NCBI GenBank assembly: GCA_021732745.1
Contig: JAKFUK010000002.1
Span: 1 to 64,000 of the forward strand
DNA from: Nevskia sp.
Lineage (GTDB): Bacteria; Pseudomonadota; Gammaproteobacteria; Nevskiales; Nevskiaceae
Length of the DNA: 64,000 bases
Direction of reading: 5' to 3'
A program made the translations under genes and the position numbers. The notes beneath the pieces are model-generated. The model was not told where the DNA came from. It saw nothing but the letters and a program-made list of their open reading frames with translations, and did no database searches. Position 1 is the stretch's first letter. Each line of letters opens with the position of its first letter. Shown here in pieces: positions 29,781 to 39,634 of the stretch.

Positions 29781-32621
29781 ATGACCAACAGGGTCGAACT
29801 GCTGCTCACCGTCAACGGCCGCCAGTATCGCGGCGAGCTGGCGGCCGCCAGCGAATCCCTTCAGCAGATGGGAACTGCCGCCGGCACCGCAGGCAAAGCG
29901 GTGGAGGCCGTCGGCATGGCGGCTGAGCGCAGCGCGCCCCGGAAGCGCCGTTTGAAGACGGAAGCGGATGGCGCGTCCGCCGCATTGGGCGGCGTCGCTA
30001 CGCAGGCGGGAAATGCCACGCGCGGGGTTGACCGCACCGCTGCCGCCTCCGATCGCGGGGCCATCGCACAAAGGCGGCTGCGCGCGGATGTCGACAACAC
30101 GGCCGGTGCCCTGGGCGGAGTCGGCAACCGCGCGCGCACGGTATCGGACATCTTTTTGGCGAACGAAAGAGCAGCCGAAAGCAGCGCCGCCGGCTTCAGC
30201 CAGCTGACCGGCCTGCTCGGCAGCCTGGGCTTGGCCTACTCCGCGCTCGAGGTCGGCCGCTTTTTCACGGGTGCGGCATTGGGCCTGGATGCCGTCAACA
30301 CGCGGCTGGTGACCGTGTTCGGCTCGCAGCAGGCGGCCAATGAACAGTTCGAGTTCGCTGAGCGCCTGAGCCGTCGCCTGGGAACAAGCCTCATCAGCAC
30401 GGCGGATTCCTACGCCGGGTTTTCTGCCGCCACCCGGGGAACGATCCTTGAAGGCGAACAGACCCGTGAAGTGTTCAGCGCCGTTTCCGAAGCCGCCGCC
30501 CGCCTGCGGCTGTCCACGGCCGACACCAACGGCGTGCTGCTGGCGCTGACCCAGATCGTGTCGAAAGGCACGGTGTCGGCCGAAGAACTGCGCGGTCAAC
30601 TCGGCGAGCGGCTCCCTGGCGCATTCCGCATCGCGGCTGAAGCCATCGGCGTCACACAGGCCGAGCTTGGCAAGCTGCTGGAGCAAGGGGCCATCGCCTC
30701 GGATGATTTCCTGCCCAAGTTCGGCCGAGCGCTGCGCGAAAATTTCGGTACCAGCGCGCTGACGGAGGTGGACTCGCTGGCCAGCGGTTTCGAGCGGCTA
30801 AAGAACGAAATTCTGGCCGCCGCCGATGCCACCTCGCGCCCTGTCGTGGGCGCGGCTGGGCAGGGAGCCAACTATCTCGCCGAATTGCTCCGCTACGATC
30901 GTGAGGGTGGCTTCGTTGCCGGCGTGGAAACCGCCTTTGCGCCGCTTGTCGATCCGATCATCCTCGCCAACAACTTTGTGAGCGGGCAGCGGAACCAGAC
31001 AATCGGGCAGCGCGCCAGGAGCACCAATAGCGCCCGCAGCTTCGTGGCAGAAAATCCTTTCAGCCCACAGATCTACAACCCGAATGCCGCCCCGGCCGAA
31101 CGCTTTTTCGGCCCTGGAACCCCGGCGGCCGTCAACGGCGGTTTGTCTGGGGAGCGGCTGTTGGCAGCGCCAGGCGCAGCCCGTGTGGACGCCGGCAACG
31201 TCGCCGAACTCCAGCGCGAGATCGCGCTGCTGGACCGGCGCAGCGCTTTGGAGCGGGCCGACTACGAAATCAGCAATGGCAAGCTCAAGAACGCCAGCGA
31301 ATACGAAAAATCGCTGGCCCGCGAATTGGCTGCTCGTCAAGACGCGCTTGCTGCCGAAAAAACGGCGCGCACGCGGCTGACGGCCGAAGGCAGGGAAGCG
31401 CTCAAGGACGCGGGCGAGCTTTCCAAGGTTGAGGCTGAGCGCGCGGAAAACGCAGACAAGCTGATCGTCGCCGTTCAAGCACGCCTCTCTGGCGCGGAAG
31501 AAGAACTCGACACCGGCCGCAAGCTCACCGAAGCCGGCCGCGAACTGGCCCGCCTGAAAGCCGGCGAGTACGACAGTGTGCTGGCCGGCCTAGAGCCGCA
31601 GCGAGAGCTGCTTCGGATCGAGCTCATGAAGCTCGACACGCTTCAGCAGCAGCAAGCCAGCCTCAAGGACGCCGCACAGGCGCGGCAGCAGGCCGAGCGC
31701 GCGGGCGAGGCCTACCTGCGCGGCAGACGGCCTGATTTCGGCGATCGTCGCGGCCTGGCGGATCCCGATCCGTTCGGCCGTCTGGATGCCATCCGATCAG
31801 GTCAACAGCGCCAGGAAAGCGAAGCGTTCAGAGCCGCCGATCAAGCGAACACGCGCGCCGCCGAGCTGGATCCAGACAATGGCAAGGAATACCGCCGCCG
31901 CGAGCTCGAGCTGGCCCAGGCGCATGCCGAGGCCCAGATCAGGATCGATGAGGAATACGTGGCGGCGCGCATGCAGGTTTACGCCAGCATTGCCACGGGT
32001 ACCGCCACCGTGTTCGGTCAAGTCGCCGACATCGCGGCTTCGTTCGGGCGCAAGGGCTATGCGGTCTACAAGGCATTCGCCATCGGTCAGGCCTTGCTTG
32101 AGATTCCGCAGATCGCCATCGCCGCATTCAAGTCAGCGCTGGCGGTGCCGGTGTTCGGCCCGGTGCTTGCTCCGATCGCTGCGGCAACAGCCGTGGCGGC
32201 CCAGGGTATTCACATTGCCAACCTGCGCAGGAGCCAGCCGCCTGGCCGCCGCTTCGGCGGCAGCGTCATTGCCGGCAATCCATACGAGATCGACGAAGGC
32301 GGCTCCACCGAAGTGTTCCGCAACAAGAGCACCGGGCGTTCCTATCTCATCCCGGGTGCCGATGGCGAAGTCATTCCCGCCAACCGTGCTGCGCCTGCGG
32401 GCATTGCAGGCGGCGGGCGTTCTGAAGTCCGCCTGGTCGTCGACGTGGTCAACCAGACCCGCAATACACAAGTGCGCGTAGAGCCGGTGACGCGAAGCGA
32501 CGGCTTTGATGGCCTGCGGGTGCTGGTGCAGGAAATCGTGGTGGGCGGCATCGATGGCGATGGGCCGATCAACAGCGCGCTGCTGCGGCGCGGCGTGCCG
32601 CGCTATGCGAGAACGATATGA
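29781..32621 (+). CDS. Tape measure protein
   Basis: 946 residues, the longest phage protein. Residues about 150-340 match the tape measure N-terminal domain (LRLSTADTNGVLLALTQIVS, then SAEELRGQLGERLPGAFRIA). A long coiled-coil middle follows (480-700), then a hydrophobic region (about 740-810, AVPVFGPVLAPIAAATAVAA). It sets the length of the tail and is probably injected ahead of DNA. Length would predict a tail of roughly 130-150 nm by the usual rule (inference). Confidence 0.92.
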   Translation: MTNRVELLLTVNGRQYRGELAAASESLQQMGTAAGTAGKAVEAVGMAAERSAPRKRRLKTEADGASAALGGVATQAGNATRGVDRTAAASDRGAIAQRRLRADVDNTAGALGGVGNRARTVSDIFLANERAAESSAAGFSQLTGLLGSLGLAYSALEVGRFFTGAALGLDAVNTRLVTVFGSQQAANEQFEFAERLSRRLGTSLISTADSYAGFSAATRGTILEGEQTREVFSAVSEAAARLRLSTADTNGVLLALTQIVSKGTVSAEELRGQLGERLPGAFRIAAEAIGVTQAELGKLLEQGAIASDDFLPKFGRALRENFGTSALTEVDSLASGFERLKNEILAAADATSRPVVGAAGQGANYLAELLRYDREGGFVAGVETAFAPLVDPIILANNFVSGQRNQTIGQRARSTNSARSFVAENPFSPQIYNPNAAPAERFFGPGTPAAVNGGLSGERLLAAPGAARVDAGNVAELQREIALLDRRSALERADYEISNGKLKNASEYEKSLARELAARQDALAAEKTARTRLTAEGREALKDAGELSKVEAERAENADKLIVAVQARLSGAEEELDTGRKLTEAGRELARLKAGEYDSVLAGLEPQRELLRIELMKLDTLQQQQASLKDAAQARQQAERAGEAYLRGRRPDFGDRRGLADPDPFGRLDAIRSGQQRQESEAFRAADQANTRAAELDPDNGKEYRRRELELAQAHAEAQIRIDEEYVAARMQVYASIATGTATVFGQVADIAASFGRKGYAVYKAFAIGQALLEIPQIAIAAFKSALAVPVFGPVLAPIAAATAVAAQGIHIANLRRSQPPGRRFGGSVIAGNPYEIDEGGSTEVFRNKSTGRSYLIPGADGEVIPANRAAPAGIAGGGRSEVRLVVDVVNQTRNTQVRVEPVTRSDGFDGLRVLVQEIVVGGIDGDGPINSALLRRGVPRYARTI

Positions 32622-33418
32622 GTCTGTGGCCGTCAAGTCTCATCCAATACCCGCTCCGGGCGTCCTTCGCGGAATCCCCGGGAGACAACCTGCTGCGTAC
32701 CAGCAGCGAGCAGGGGCCGGGCAAGCGTCGGCGCGCGTTCACGGCCGTCGATGATCCGGTGACGTGCTCGGTGGTGCTGCGCTCGCAGGAAGAAAAAGAC
32801 CTGCTGCGCGGATGGTTTACCGGCACGCTGGCGAGCGGGGCGCTGTCGTTTCAGTGGCCGCAGCTTTCGCAAGCGCTGGGGGCGTTGAATCTGGTCAGCA
32901 AGTCGACGTTCGAGGATCTTCAACTTGGACAATGGCAGGCTTTCGGATCGGCCCCATTGCAGCCGGGATTTGAGCCGCCAAGCACCAGCTATTTCATTCT
33001 GCAGGCGGGGCAATTTGCGCTAGACCTGAAGGATTTTCACGTTGCGGCCGGAGAGCGCTTTTGGTGCGAGGCCACCATTTGGAGCGGGCCGGCGAATTTT
33101 GCCTGCCAGTTTGGCGTGAGCATGTTGAACGCGGCCAATCAATATGCCGGTCAGATCGTGCCCTGCGAAGTCGCGGCTGGTCAGATCCCGACGCATCTGA
33201 CTGGCAGTGGCGTCGTTCCTGATGGGGCGATTTTAGGTAGAGGCATCGCGCAATTTGCCGGACCAAGCGGATCAGATTTTGGGCTTGCTACGTTCGGAAA
33301 TCTCTACGTCGGCCGCGCGCCCCGTTCCCCGTTCTACCAGTTCGCCAGCCCGCCCCAATTCGCCAAGCGCGGCGCACGCGGCTGGACAGCGGAACTCAGC
33401 CTGGTGCGCAAGCCATGA
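32618..33418 (+). CDS. Distal tail protein with inserted domain
   Basis: 266 residues. The N-terminal 85 residues (LIQYPLRASFAESPGDNLLR, ALSFQWPQ) and the C-terminal 30 (QFASPPQFAKRGARGWTAEL) look like one tail protein. Residues about 88-230, encoded by more AT-rich DNA, appear to be an inserted beta-rich, carbohydrate-binding-like domain. The base change at both edges supports insertion. Confidence 0.65.
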   Translation: MSLWPSSLIQYPLRASFAESPGDNLLRTSSEQGPGKRRRAFTAVDDPVTCSVVLRSQEEKDLLRGWFTGTLASGALSFQWPQLSQALGALNLVSKSTFEDLQLGQWQAFGSAPLQPGFEPPSTSYFILQAGQFALDLKDFHVAAGERFWCEATIWSGPANFACQFGVSMLNAANQYAGQIVPCEVAAGQIPTHLTGSGVVPDGAILGRGIAQFAGPSGSDFGLATFGNLYVGRAPRSPFYQFASPPQFAKRGARGWTAELSLVRKP

Positions 33419-33882
33419 CCCTGTCCATTGCCGCGCTGCGCGCCGTGCTGGCGGAAACCACGGACGAAGTATTCCTCGAGTGCCTGACGATCTCCGGCTC
33501 CGGGCTGGCCACGCCAATCCGCGTGGTGAACGATCCCGTTCCGCTCGTTCGCAGCGCTGGCACCTTCCAGCCGCTGTCGTTTGAGCTGACCTTGCCCACG
33601 GACTCTGACGAGTCTTTGCCGCAGGTGAACTTGAGCGTCGACAACGTCGATCAGCAGATCGAAGCCACGTTGCGCGCGATCACCGGCGTGCCGATCGTGA
33701 CGCTGGAAGTGGTGCTGGCCAGCCAGCCGGATGTGGTGGAAGTGGGGCCGTATGTGCTGGCGGTGAAATCGGAATCGGCCGACGCCAGCGCAGTGCAGTG
33801 CTCGCTGGGCTACGATGACGTGCTCGATGAGCCCTACCCGCGTGATCAGTTCACGCCGGTCAACTCGCCGGGGCTGTTCTGA
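33415..33882 (+). CDS. DUF1833 family tail protein
   Basis: 155 residues. TDEVFLECLTISGSGLATPI, FELTLPTDSDESLPQVNLSV and VDNVDQQIEATLRAI are typical of DUF1833, a minor tail component encoded before the NlpC/P60-like protein in siphophages. Confidence 0.85.
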   Translation: MTLSIAALRAVLAETTDEVFLECLTISGSGLATPIRVVNDPVPLVRSAGTFQPLSFELTLPTDSDESLPQVNLSVDNVDQQIEATLRAITGVPIVTLEVVLASQPDVVEVGPYVLAVKSESADASAVQCSLGYDDVLDEPYPRDQFTPVNSPGLF

Positions 33883-36629
33883 TGCGCGCCGAGCTGGCTC
33901 CATTTCTGCAAGTGCCCTATCTCGACATCGGCCGAGACCCGGCAGTGGGGCTGGATTGCTGGGGCATGGTGAAGGCCGTGCGGGAAACCGTGTACGGCCT
34001 GGCCACTCCGGACTATGCCGACCAATGCGATCCGGATCAGACCGACCGATTCGAGCTCATCGAGCGCGAAGCGGCAGCCTGGCAGCGCGTGGATGAGCCG
34101 CAGCCCGGCGACATGGTGCTGTTCCGTATCGGTCGCCATCTGCGCCATGCCGGCGTGGTGGTGGGCACGGCCCCGCTCACCATGATCAACACCACGGACG
34201 GCATCGGCGCGTCGATCGAAGCGCTGGATCAGCCGCGTTGGCGCTCGCGGGTGGCGGGCTTTTACCGCGCGCCGATCGCGTTGCCCGCGAATCTGAAGGT
34301 GGCCGAAGCCCCGGTCAAAATCCGGGTTTATGCCCACCCGCTGAAGGCAGATTCCGTAGAAGCCGAAGCGGCTTCCGGAGCCAGCCTGGCCGTACTGCTG
34401 GGCGATGCGGCCAGCCACTTTCAGGCGTCCGTGAACGGCGTGGAGGTCCCGCGCGAATGGTGGCCGCGCGTTCGCCCGAAGCCCGGCGCTGTGGTGGACG
34501 TGCGGGCAGTGCCGCAGCGCTTCATCCGCCGGATTCGCCGGCTGCTGAGCCGCCTTGCTCCGCACGACCGCTTCGTCCGCAAGCAGCTCAAGAAGCTGCT
34601 GACGCCGCCGCTGCCCAAGCTCGGGCAGGAAGATTCGTTCAACCGGCGGAACGCGCTGACCGGCGTGCGCAACGAGGCCGCCCCCTATCGGCCCATCCCC
34701 CGCGTGTTCGGCCGCATGCGCTATTTCCCGCCTTTCGCGGCATTGCCGTTTACCGAGACGGTGGGGGAAATCCAGTATCTGCGCGCATTGCTCATGCTCG
34801 GCTATGGCCCGCTGACAATCAGCGATATCCGCATCGGCACCACGCCAATCAGCGAATACGAGGGGGTCGAGATGGAGATCGGCCCGGCTCCAGCCTTGTT
34901 CGCCAATGACGTTTCGGAAGAACAATTCGAGATCGTGCTGAACGCGGTGGCCAGCACGGCCACACGCACCACGGCGCTTGGTATCGACGAGTTTCATGTC
35001 GACCTGGTGTTCGGCAACGGCCTGTTCGCAACCGACGACCGCAATCGCACGCGCACGGCCACCGTGCGCTTTCTGTTGCAGTACCGCGCCGCCGGCAGCG
35101 GCGGGGCCTGGATCAACCCGGTGGGGACCGGGGACATCAGCTATTCGGCCGGCTGGATCAGCCGCGCGGGCACGGATGACCACATCAGCCTGATCGGCAT
35201 GACGCGCGAAACCCGCATGGCGGGCATCCGGGTCAAGGTGCCGAACGGCCAGTACGAGGTTCGGCTGACCCGGGCCACCACCGTTTTCGAGATTGGCAGC
35301 CCGGAAGCCACCTATGCCGACTGCGCCTGGTCAGCCCTGCGCGGCATCACCTACACGCTGCCCAGTGTGGTGCCGAACACCGTGCTGCTGGCACTGCGCA
35401 TTCGCTCCACGGACCAGCTCAATGGTGTGATCGATGCCATCAACCTGATTGCCGAAGCGCACCTGCCAGTGTGGAACGGCAGCGCCTGGGTAGTGCAGCC
35501 CACGCGCAGCCCAGCCTGGGCCTATGTGGACGTGTTCTGCGGTATCGCCACCGAGCGCGCGGTGAACCGGGATGCCGGCATCAACCTGGCCGCGATCGTG
35601 GACTGGGCGGCCGAATGCACCACGCGCGGCCGCACTTTCGACGCGGTGATCGACGCCGCGACTACCGTGTTTGAGTTGGCCGGCGACATCGCCAGCGTAG
35701 GCCGCGCCGCTTTCAGCCAGCGCGATGGCCGCATCACCGTGGTTCGGGACGAAGCGGTCACGGTTCCGGTGCAATGGTTCACGCCCCGCAACACGTCGGG
35801 GTTCCGGCGCTTGACCTCACGCGATGAGGCCGCGCATGCAGTGCGCGTGCGTTTCGTCAACCCGGCGCTCGATTGGCAGCAGGACGAAATCGTGGTGCCG
35901 GCACCGGGCTATACAGCGCTGACCGCCACCCGCTTCGAGACCCTGCAATTGCGCGGCGTCACCAGCCCGCAGCAGGCCTGGTACGGCGGCGTCTATTTTC
36001 TGGCCAGCGCCGAGCTGCGGCGATCGAACTACAGCCTGAGCGTTGACGTGGAAAACCTCGTCGCTCAGCGTGGCGACCTTGTTGGCGTGGTCAACGAACG
36101 GATCAGCGCCGGTCTGGGCGCGGGGCGCATCCGCCGCATCGTGACCAATGGCGGCGGGGCGGCGATCCAGATCGAGATCGACGAATTCCTGACCCTGCAG
36201 GCCGGCACCAGCTACGCGCTGCGCGTGCGTCTGAGCAACGGCACTTCGGTGATCGCGCCGATCGCGGCGGCGGCAGGCGAGACCAACCTGTTCGTGTTGA
36301 ATTCCCCGCTGGGAGGCGTGCAGATCGGCGATCTGGCGATGGTTGGCACGCTGGGTTCGGAATCCCGAATGATGCGCGTGGTGCTGGTAGAGCCGCAGTC
36401 GGAACTGTCGGCGAATGTGAGCCTGGTCGACGACGCGCCTTCGCTGCGCGAAACGCAGAACCTGACCCCGCCTGCTTTCCCCCCGCCCGGCGAGATCGTG
36501 ATCGACCCTTCGCTGATTCGCTGCTGCCCGCCGAACCCGACGATCGGCAGCGGCGGCATGCAGGGCGATTCGCCCACCACCAATCCGGGCGGCTCGCCGC
36601 GCCCGGTGATCCGAGTGATGATCCCGTGA
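33882..36629 (+). CDS. Fused NlpC/P60 hydrolase and J-like tail tip protein
   Basis: 915 residues. The first 130 residues form an NlpC/P60 cysteine peptidase with Cys26 (DCWGM) and His89 (RHAGVVVG), expected to open peptidoglycan. The following part (AAPYRPIPRVFGRMRYFPPF, then SPAWAYVDVFCG) resembles lambda J/host-specificity proteins of the tail tip. In lambda these functions are the separate genes K, I and J, so this is a fusion. It overlaps both neighbours. Confidence 0.87.
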   Translation: MRAELAPFLQVPYLDIGRDPAVGLDCWGMVKAVRETVYGLATPDYADQCDPDQTDRFELIEREAAAWQRVDEPQPGDMVLFRIGRHLRHAGVVVGTAPLTMINTTDGIGASIEALDQPRWRSRVAGFYRAPIALPANLKVAEAPVKIRVYAHPLKADSVEAEAASGASLAVLLGDAASHFQASVNGVEVPREWWPRVRPKPGAVVDVRAVPQRFIRRIRRLLSRLAPHDRFVRKQLKKLLTPPLPKLGQEDSFNRRNALTGVRNEAAPYRPIPRVFGRMRYFPPFAALPFTETVGEIQYLRALLMLGYGPLTISDIRIGTTPISEYEGVEMEIGPAPALFANDVSEEQFEIVLNAVASTATRTTALGIDEFHVDLVFGNGLFATDDRNRTRTATVRFLLQYRAAGSGGAWINPVGTGDISYSAGWISRAGTDDHISLIGMTRETRMAGIRVKVPNGQYEVRLTRATTVFEIGSPEATYADCAWSALRGITYTLPSVVPNTVLLALRIRSTDQLNGVIDAINLIAEAHLPVWNGSAWVVQPTRSPAWAYVDVFCGIATERAVNRDAGINLAAIVDWAAECTTRGRTFDAVIDAATTVFELAGDIASVGRAAFSQRDGRITVVRDEAVTVPVQWFTPRNTSGFRRLTSRDEAAHAVRVRFVNPALDWQQDEIVVPAPGYTALTATRFETLQLRGVTSPQQAWYGGVYFLASAELRRSNYSLSVDVENLVAQRGDLVGVVNERISAGLGAGRIRRIVTNGGGAAIQIEIDEFLTLQAGTSYALRVRLSNGTSVIAPIAAAAGETNLFVLNSPLGGVQIGDLAMVGTLGSESRMMRVVLVEPQSELSANVSLVDDAPSLRETQNLTPPAFPPPGEIVIDPSLIRCCPPNPTIGSGGMQGDSPTTNPGGSPRPVIRVMIP

Positions 36630-38671
36630 CCGCGCTTTGCCAGCCGATCAGCTACTACGAAGTGCGCATTCGGCCGGCCGCTGTGCCCGATCAGTGGACC
36701 TACCACCGCTTCAACCCCGCGCAGCCGATCCTGCTGCATGGGGTCGAGATCGGCACGATGTACGTGGTGGAGGTGCGCTGCATCCCCGTGGCAGGCATGC
36801 CCAGCGTCTGGGCGTCGATCAGCCACATGGTGCAGGCCTCTACCCTGTACCTGCCGCAGATCGTGGGCGTTGTGGCCACCCCGCTGGCGGACGGCGTGCA
36901 TCTGATCTGGACTCGCCCGCCTGGGCTGGCGGCCGACGTTCGCATCGAGATCTATCGTGCGCCTGATGCCGGCGGTATCCCGGGCATGTTCACGCTGCTC
37001 TATACCGCGCCAGGAACCGCCTACAACGATGCCGTGGTCGACGGCGCGCCCTACTGGTACACGATGAGGTTCATCGACTACGCGGGCAGCGGCGGCACTT
37101 ACAGCACGCCGGTCTTTGCCCGGGCCAAGACCGTGGCGAACGGTGCCACCGTGGGCGGCACGCTCGGTGTCGACGTGATAGCCGCGCCAGGCGGCCCGGT
37201 CTTGACCAATCTGGATCAAATGCCGGAAGGCCCGATCTACCAGCGCGACACGTTCCGCAAGAGCGCGGACCTCATCGCCAATGGCGATTTCGAGGCAGGC
37301 GATACCTTGCCGCCGCCGCTATGGTCGGCTGGCCCCACAGGGCTCATGGCGGGCGAGGCGGGACCGAATGCGCCGGCCGGGCTGGCCTATCTCAACGGCC
37401 TGTCCGCGTACAACGGGCAGCGCAGCTTGCAGGTGGCGTGCAGCGGCGATTACCAGGGCGTCGCCGCGCGGCAATCCTTGCGCGTGGTCCCCGGCGAGAG
37501 CTTTGTCCTGTCTGCCGTTGGCATCGCATCGACAGGCGAGATGCGCGTGATCGTTCGCTGGTATGACCGGCTTCAGCAGTGGCTGTTCACGGACGCCATC
37601 CTGACCTTTGGCTTCGAGGCCTGGGCGGAGCAGACTGCCACCATCGTGGCTCCGGCAAACGCCTACAACGCCATTCTGCTGGCCGACAACAGCAATAGCG
37701 GCGGCAGCACTTTTTACCTCGACAACGTGGTGCTGCGGCGTGTGAGCCTGCTGGATATTGATGTTCAGGACGGCGCGACCTATGGGCGCACGCGGCTGGA
37801 CATTCTCACCGGGGGCCGGCCGGACATGTCCAAGCCCATCGTCAACAACACGGCCGACTATGTGCTGCAAACAGAGACCCGGCGTTGGGCTGCCGAAACC
37901 GGTGCCCAGGTCGTTACTGGCAAGCCGCTCGACATCCTGTCGGACGGCACCGTCTATGGCAGGCCTCGGCTTGACATCCTGACCGATGGCCGGCCGGACA
38001 TGTCCAAGCCCATCGTCAACAACACGGCCGACTATGTGCTGCAAACAGAGACCCGGCGTTGGGCAGGCGAAACTGGGGCCACCGTTGGAGCGCGGGCCGG
38101 GCTAAACCTGCTGAGCAATGCTGGGGCCATGCTTGGCGATAGTGAAATCGTCACGTCTCAAGGCACCGCGAACGATGTAACCAACGTCAATGGGGTGTCG
38201 GCGGCGACTGTTCGCACCAACGCACAGACCGGTGCATTCCTGACGCTGGCAACGTCAGGCGTGCGGATCGGCGGTGGTCGAAATCTGCCGCCGGTGCGAA
38301 CCGCGAATGCTGGTGCGTTATGGAACGGCCTCACGCTCGGGGCTTCCTGGGACACCGCCACCCCTGCAAACGTGACGCTGTCGGCCTCGGCCGCGACCCT
38401 ACAGCAGGGCAGCTACGCAGCCAGCTTCGGCGCTTCGAGCGTCACGGTGTCGGGCATCACGCGAGGCGTGCCGCAGACATACCGGCTGTTTTACGAGGGG
38501 TCGTCAGTTTTGAGCGGCGGCACGTTTTCATTGCAGGCGACTACTAGCCAAATCACCGTGGTCAGCTCCGACACGCGCATTCACGTCGGCAACATCACAT
38601 TCACCGTGCCGGCCAGCGGTGGCGGTTCTGGCGGCACGGGTAGCGGCGGCGGCGGAGGCCAAATCCCATGA
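36626..38671 (+). CDS. Tail tip/fibre protein with FN3-like domain and internal duplication
   Basis: 681 residues from GTG 36626. Residues about 85-170 look like a fibronectin type III repeat (VHLIWTRPPGLAADVRIEIY). Residues about 215-370 form a carbohydrate-binding-like jelly roll (LIANGDFEAGDTLPPPLW). A 58-residue unit (LDILTGGRPDMSKPIVNNTA) is then repeated; a Gly-rich end follows. Likely the central fibre or receptor-binding protein. Confidence 0.75.
   Translation: MTALCQPISYYEVRIRPAAVPDQWTYHRFNPAQPILLHGVEIGTMYVVEVRCIPVAGMPSVWASISHMVQASTLYLPQIVGVVATPLADGVHLIWTRPPGLAADVRIEIYRAPDAGGIPGMFTLLYTAPGTAYNDAVVDGAPYWYTMRFIDYAGSGGTYSTPVFARAKTVANGATVGGTLGVDVIAAPGGPVLTNLDQMPEGPIYQRDTFRKSADLIANGDFEAGDTLPPPLWSAGPTGLMAGEAGPNAPAGLAYLNGLSAYNGQRSLQVACSGDYQGVAARQSLRVVPGESFVLSAVGIASTGEMRVIVRWYDRLQQWLFTDAILTFGFEAWAEQTATIVAPANAYNAILLADNSNSGGSTFYLDNVVLRRVSLLDIDVQDGATYGRTRLDILTGGRPDMSKPIVNNTADYVLQTETRRWAAETGAQVVTGKPLDILSDGTVYGRPRLDILTDGRPDMSKPIVNNTADYVLQTETRRWAGETGATVGARAGLNLLSNAGAMLGDSEIVTSQGTANDVTNVNGVSAATVRTNAQTGAFLTLATSGVRIGGGRNLPPVRTANAGALWNGLTLGASWDTATPANVTLSASAATLQQGSYAASFGASSVTVSGITRGVPQTYRLFYEGSSVLSGGTFSLQATTSQITVVSSDTRIHVGNITFTVPASGGGSGGTGSGGGGGQIP
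37814..38064 (+). repeat. Tandem duplication inside the tail fibre gene
   Basis: Bases 37814-37890 (77 bp) are identical to 37988-38064, offset by 174 bases (58 codons), so the frame is kept. Exact identity implies recent duplication or gene conversion. Confidence 0.95.
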
Positions 38672-39144
38672 GTTACAGCGTTGTCACCGATCCCGCCGTC
38701 CTGGCGATCTTCACGGTGGAGGATCCTCAGACAGGCGAGGCAGTCAGCGTGATCGCACCGGATGAGCAGCTGCTGCAATTAGACACAGGCGAGTTCGTGG
38801 CGGCATCGAGTTCGGCTTATCGCGACGAGTTCACCAATGGGCGAACGCTGCAGGCGATCGTGCGCTGGCTGGGCGAAGACGGCAGCCTGCAGGTCGATGC
38901 ATTCGGACGCCCGGTGCTGACAGTGTTCCCCCACGGAGCCAGTGCGGGTCAGATCGCGCAATACACGGAGCCCGCGCTGCGCAAGGAGCTGCTGCTGATG
39001 ATGCTGGGAGAGCCGCCATCGTTGGTTGGCGGCGAGCCTTTAATCGTTTGGCCGGACGAAATCCGGGCCTGCGTCAGCATCCGTAGCGCTATTGCAGCCG
39101 CATCGAGTGAAGGCCCTGCGTATGACTTGGAGACCCTACTTTGA
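38668..39144 (+). CDS. Tail-region protein, unknown
   Basis: 158 residues. The first 55 residues look like a small beta domain; the middle (LQAIVRWLGEDGSLQVDAFGR) is helical. It follows the fibre gene with a four-base overlap, suggesting a fibre-assembly or tail-tip accessory. No family recognised. Confidence 0.55.
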   Translation: MSYSVVTDPAVLAIFTVEDPQTGEAVSVIAPDEQLLQLDTGEFVAASSSAYRDEFTNGRTLQAIVRWLGEDGSLQVDAFGRPVLTVFPHGASAGQIAQYTEPALRKELLLMMLGEPPSLVGGEPLIVWPDEIRACVSIRSAIAAASSEGPAYDLETLL

Positions 39145-39482
39145 CCACCCTCTTGAAGCTCATCGTCGAGCTGGGCGACGTGACGCTTGATGCCCAACCC
39201 TTGCCAATCGGGAAACCTGCCGAAATCCTGCTGGGTGACGAGGCCTTGACGCTGAAATCGGCGTCCGAGCAATGGCGCGTCGCAGTGATCAACAGCGGAG
39301 ATGTTGGCAGCAGCAACGTCGAAGCGAATGTGTTCTACGAAGGCATAGGCGATGCCGGGGTGCCTTCGGAACGCTACGTCTTGATTCCGCGTGGTCAGAG
39401 CCAGTTTGGGTCGAGCATTGTCCTGGAAGGCGAATCAGGCGACCTGGCGACGCTGCGGTTACCGAAGATGCCTTCGTCATAA
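39141..39482 (+). CDS. Small tail-region protein, unknown
   Basis: 113 residues, TTG start in a TTGA overlap. Predicted beta-sandwich (WRVAVINSGDVGSSNVEANV, YVLIPRGQSQFGSSIVL). Between it and the methylase gene (39483-39634) only a 15-codon frame at 39503 is seen, which I do not call. Confidence 0.55.
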   Translation: MTTLLKLIVELGDVTLDAQPLPIGKPAEILLGDEALTLKSASEQWRVAVINSGDVGSSNVEANVFYEGIGDAGVPSERYVLIPRGQSQFGSSIVLEGESGDLATLRLPKMPSS

Positions 39483-39634
39483 AGCCCAAAGAGGAAGCGG
39501 CCATGCCGGCGTTGGAGCGCCGACATGACCACCAGAACCCGGTGCAATGACCGTGGACCAGCCGAGGCTCCCTCACCCTGCGCAGGGCGTAAGGAGACTC
39601 ACACGCGGCTTAGGTCGCGTCAATCGAGGTTCCC

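Noticed and set aside
29394-30686. 430-codon minus-strand frame opposite the tape measure gene
   Set aside because: Shadow of the tail chaperone and tape measure genes; no start context and no protein-like pattern.
39503-39550. 15-codon ORF before the Dam gene, possible Com-like leader
   Set aside because: Too short, no zinc-finger Cys residues, and no clear overlap with the methylase start.
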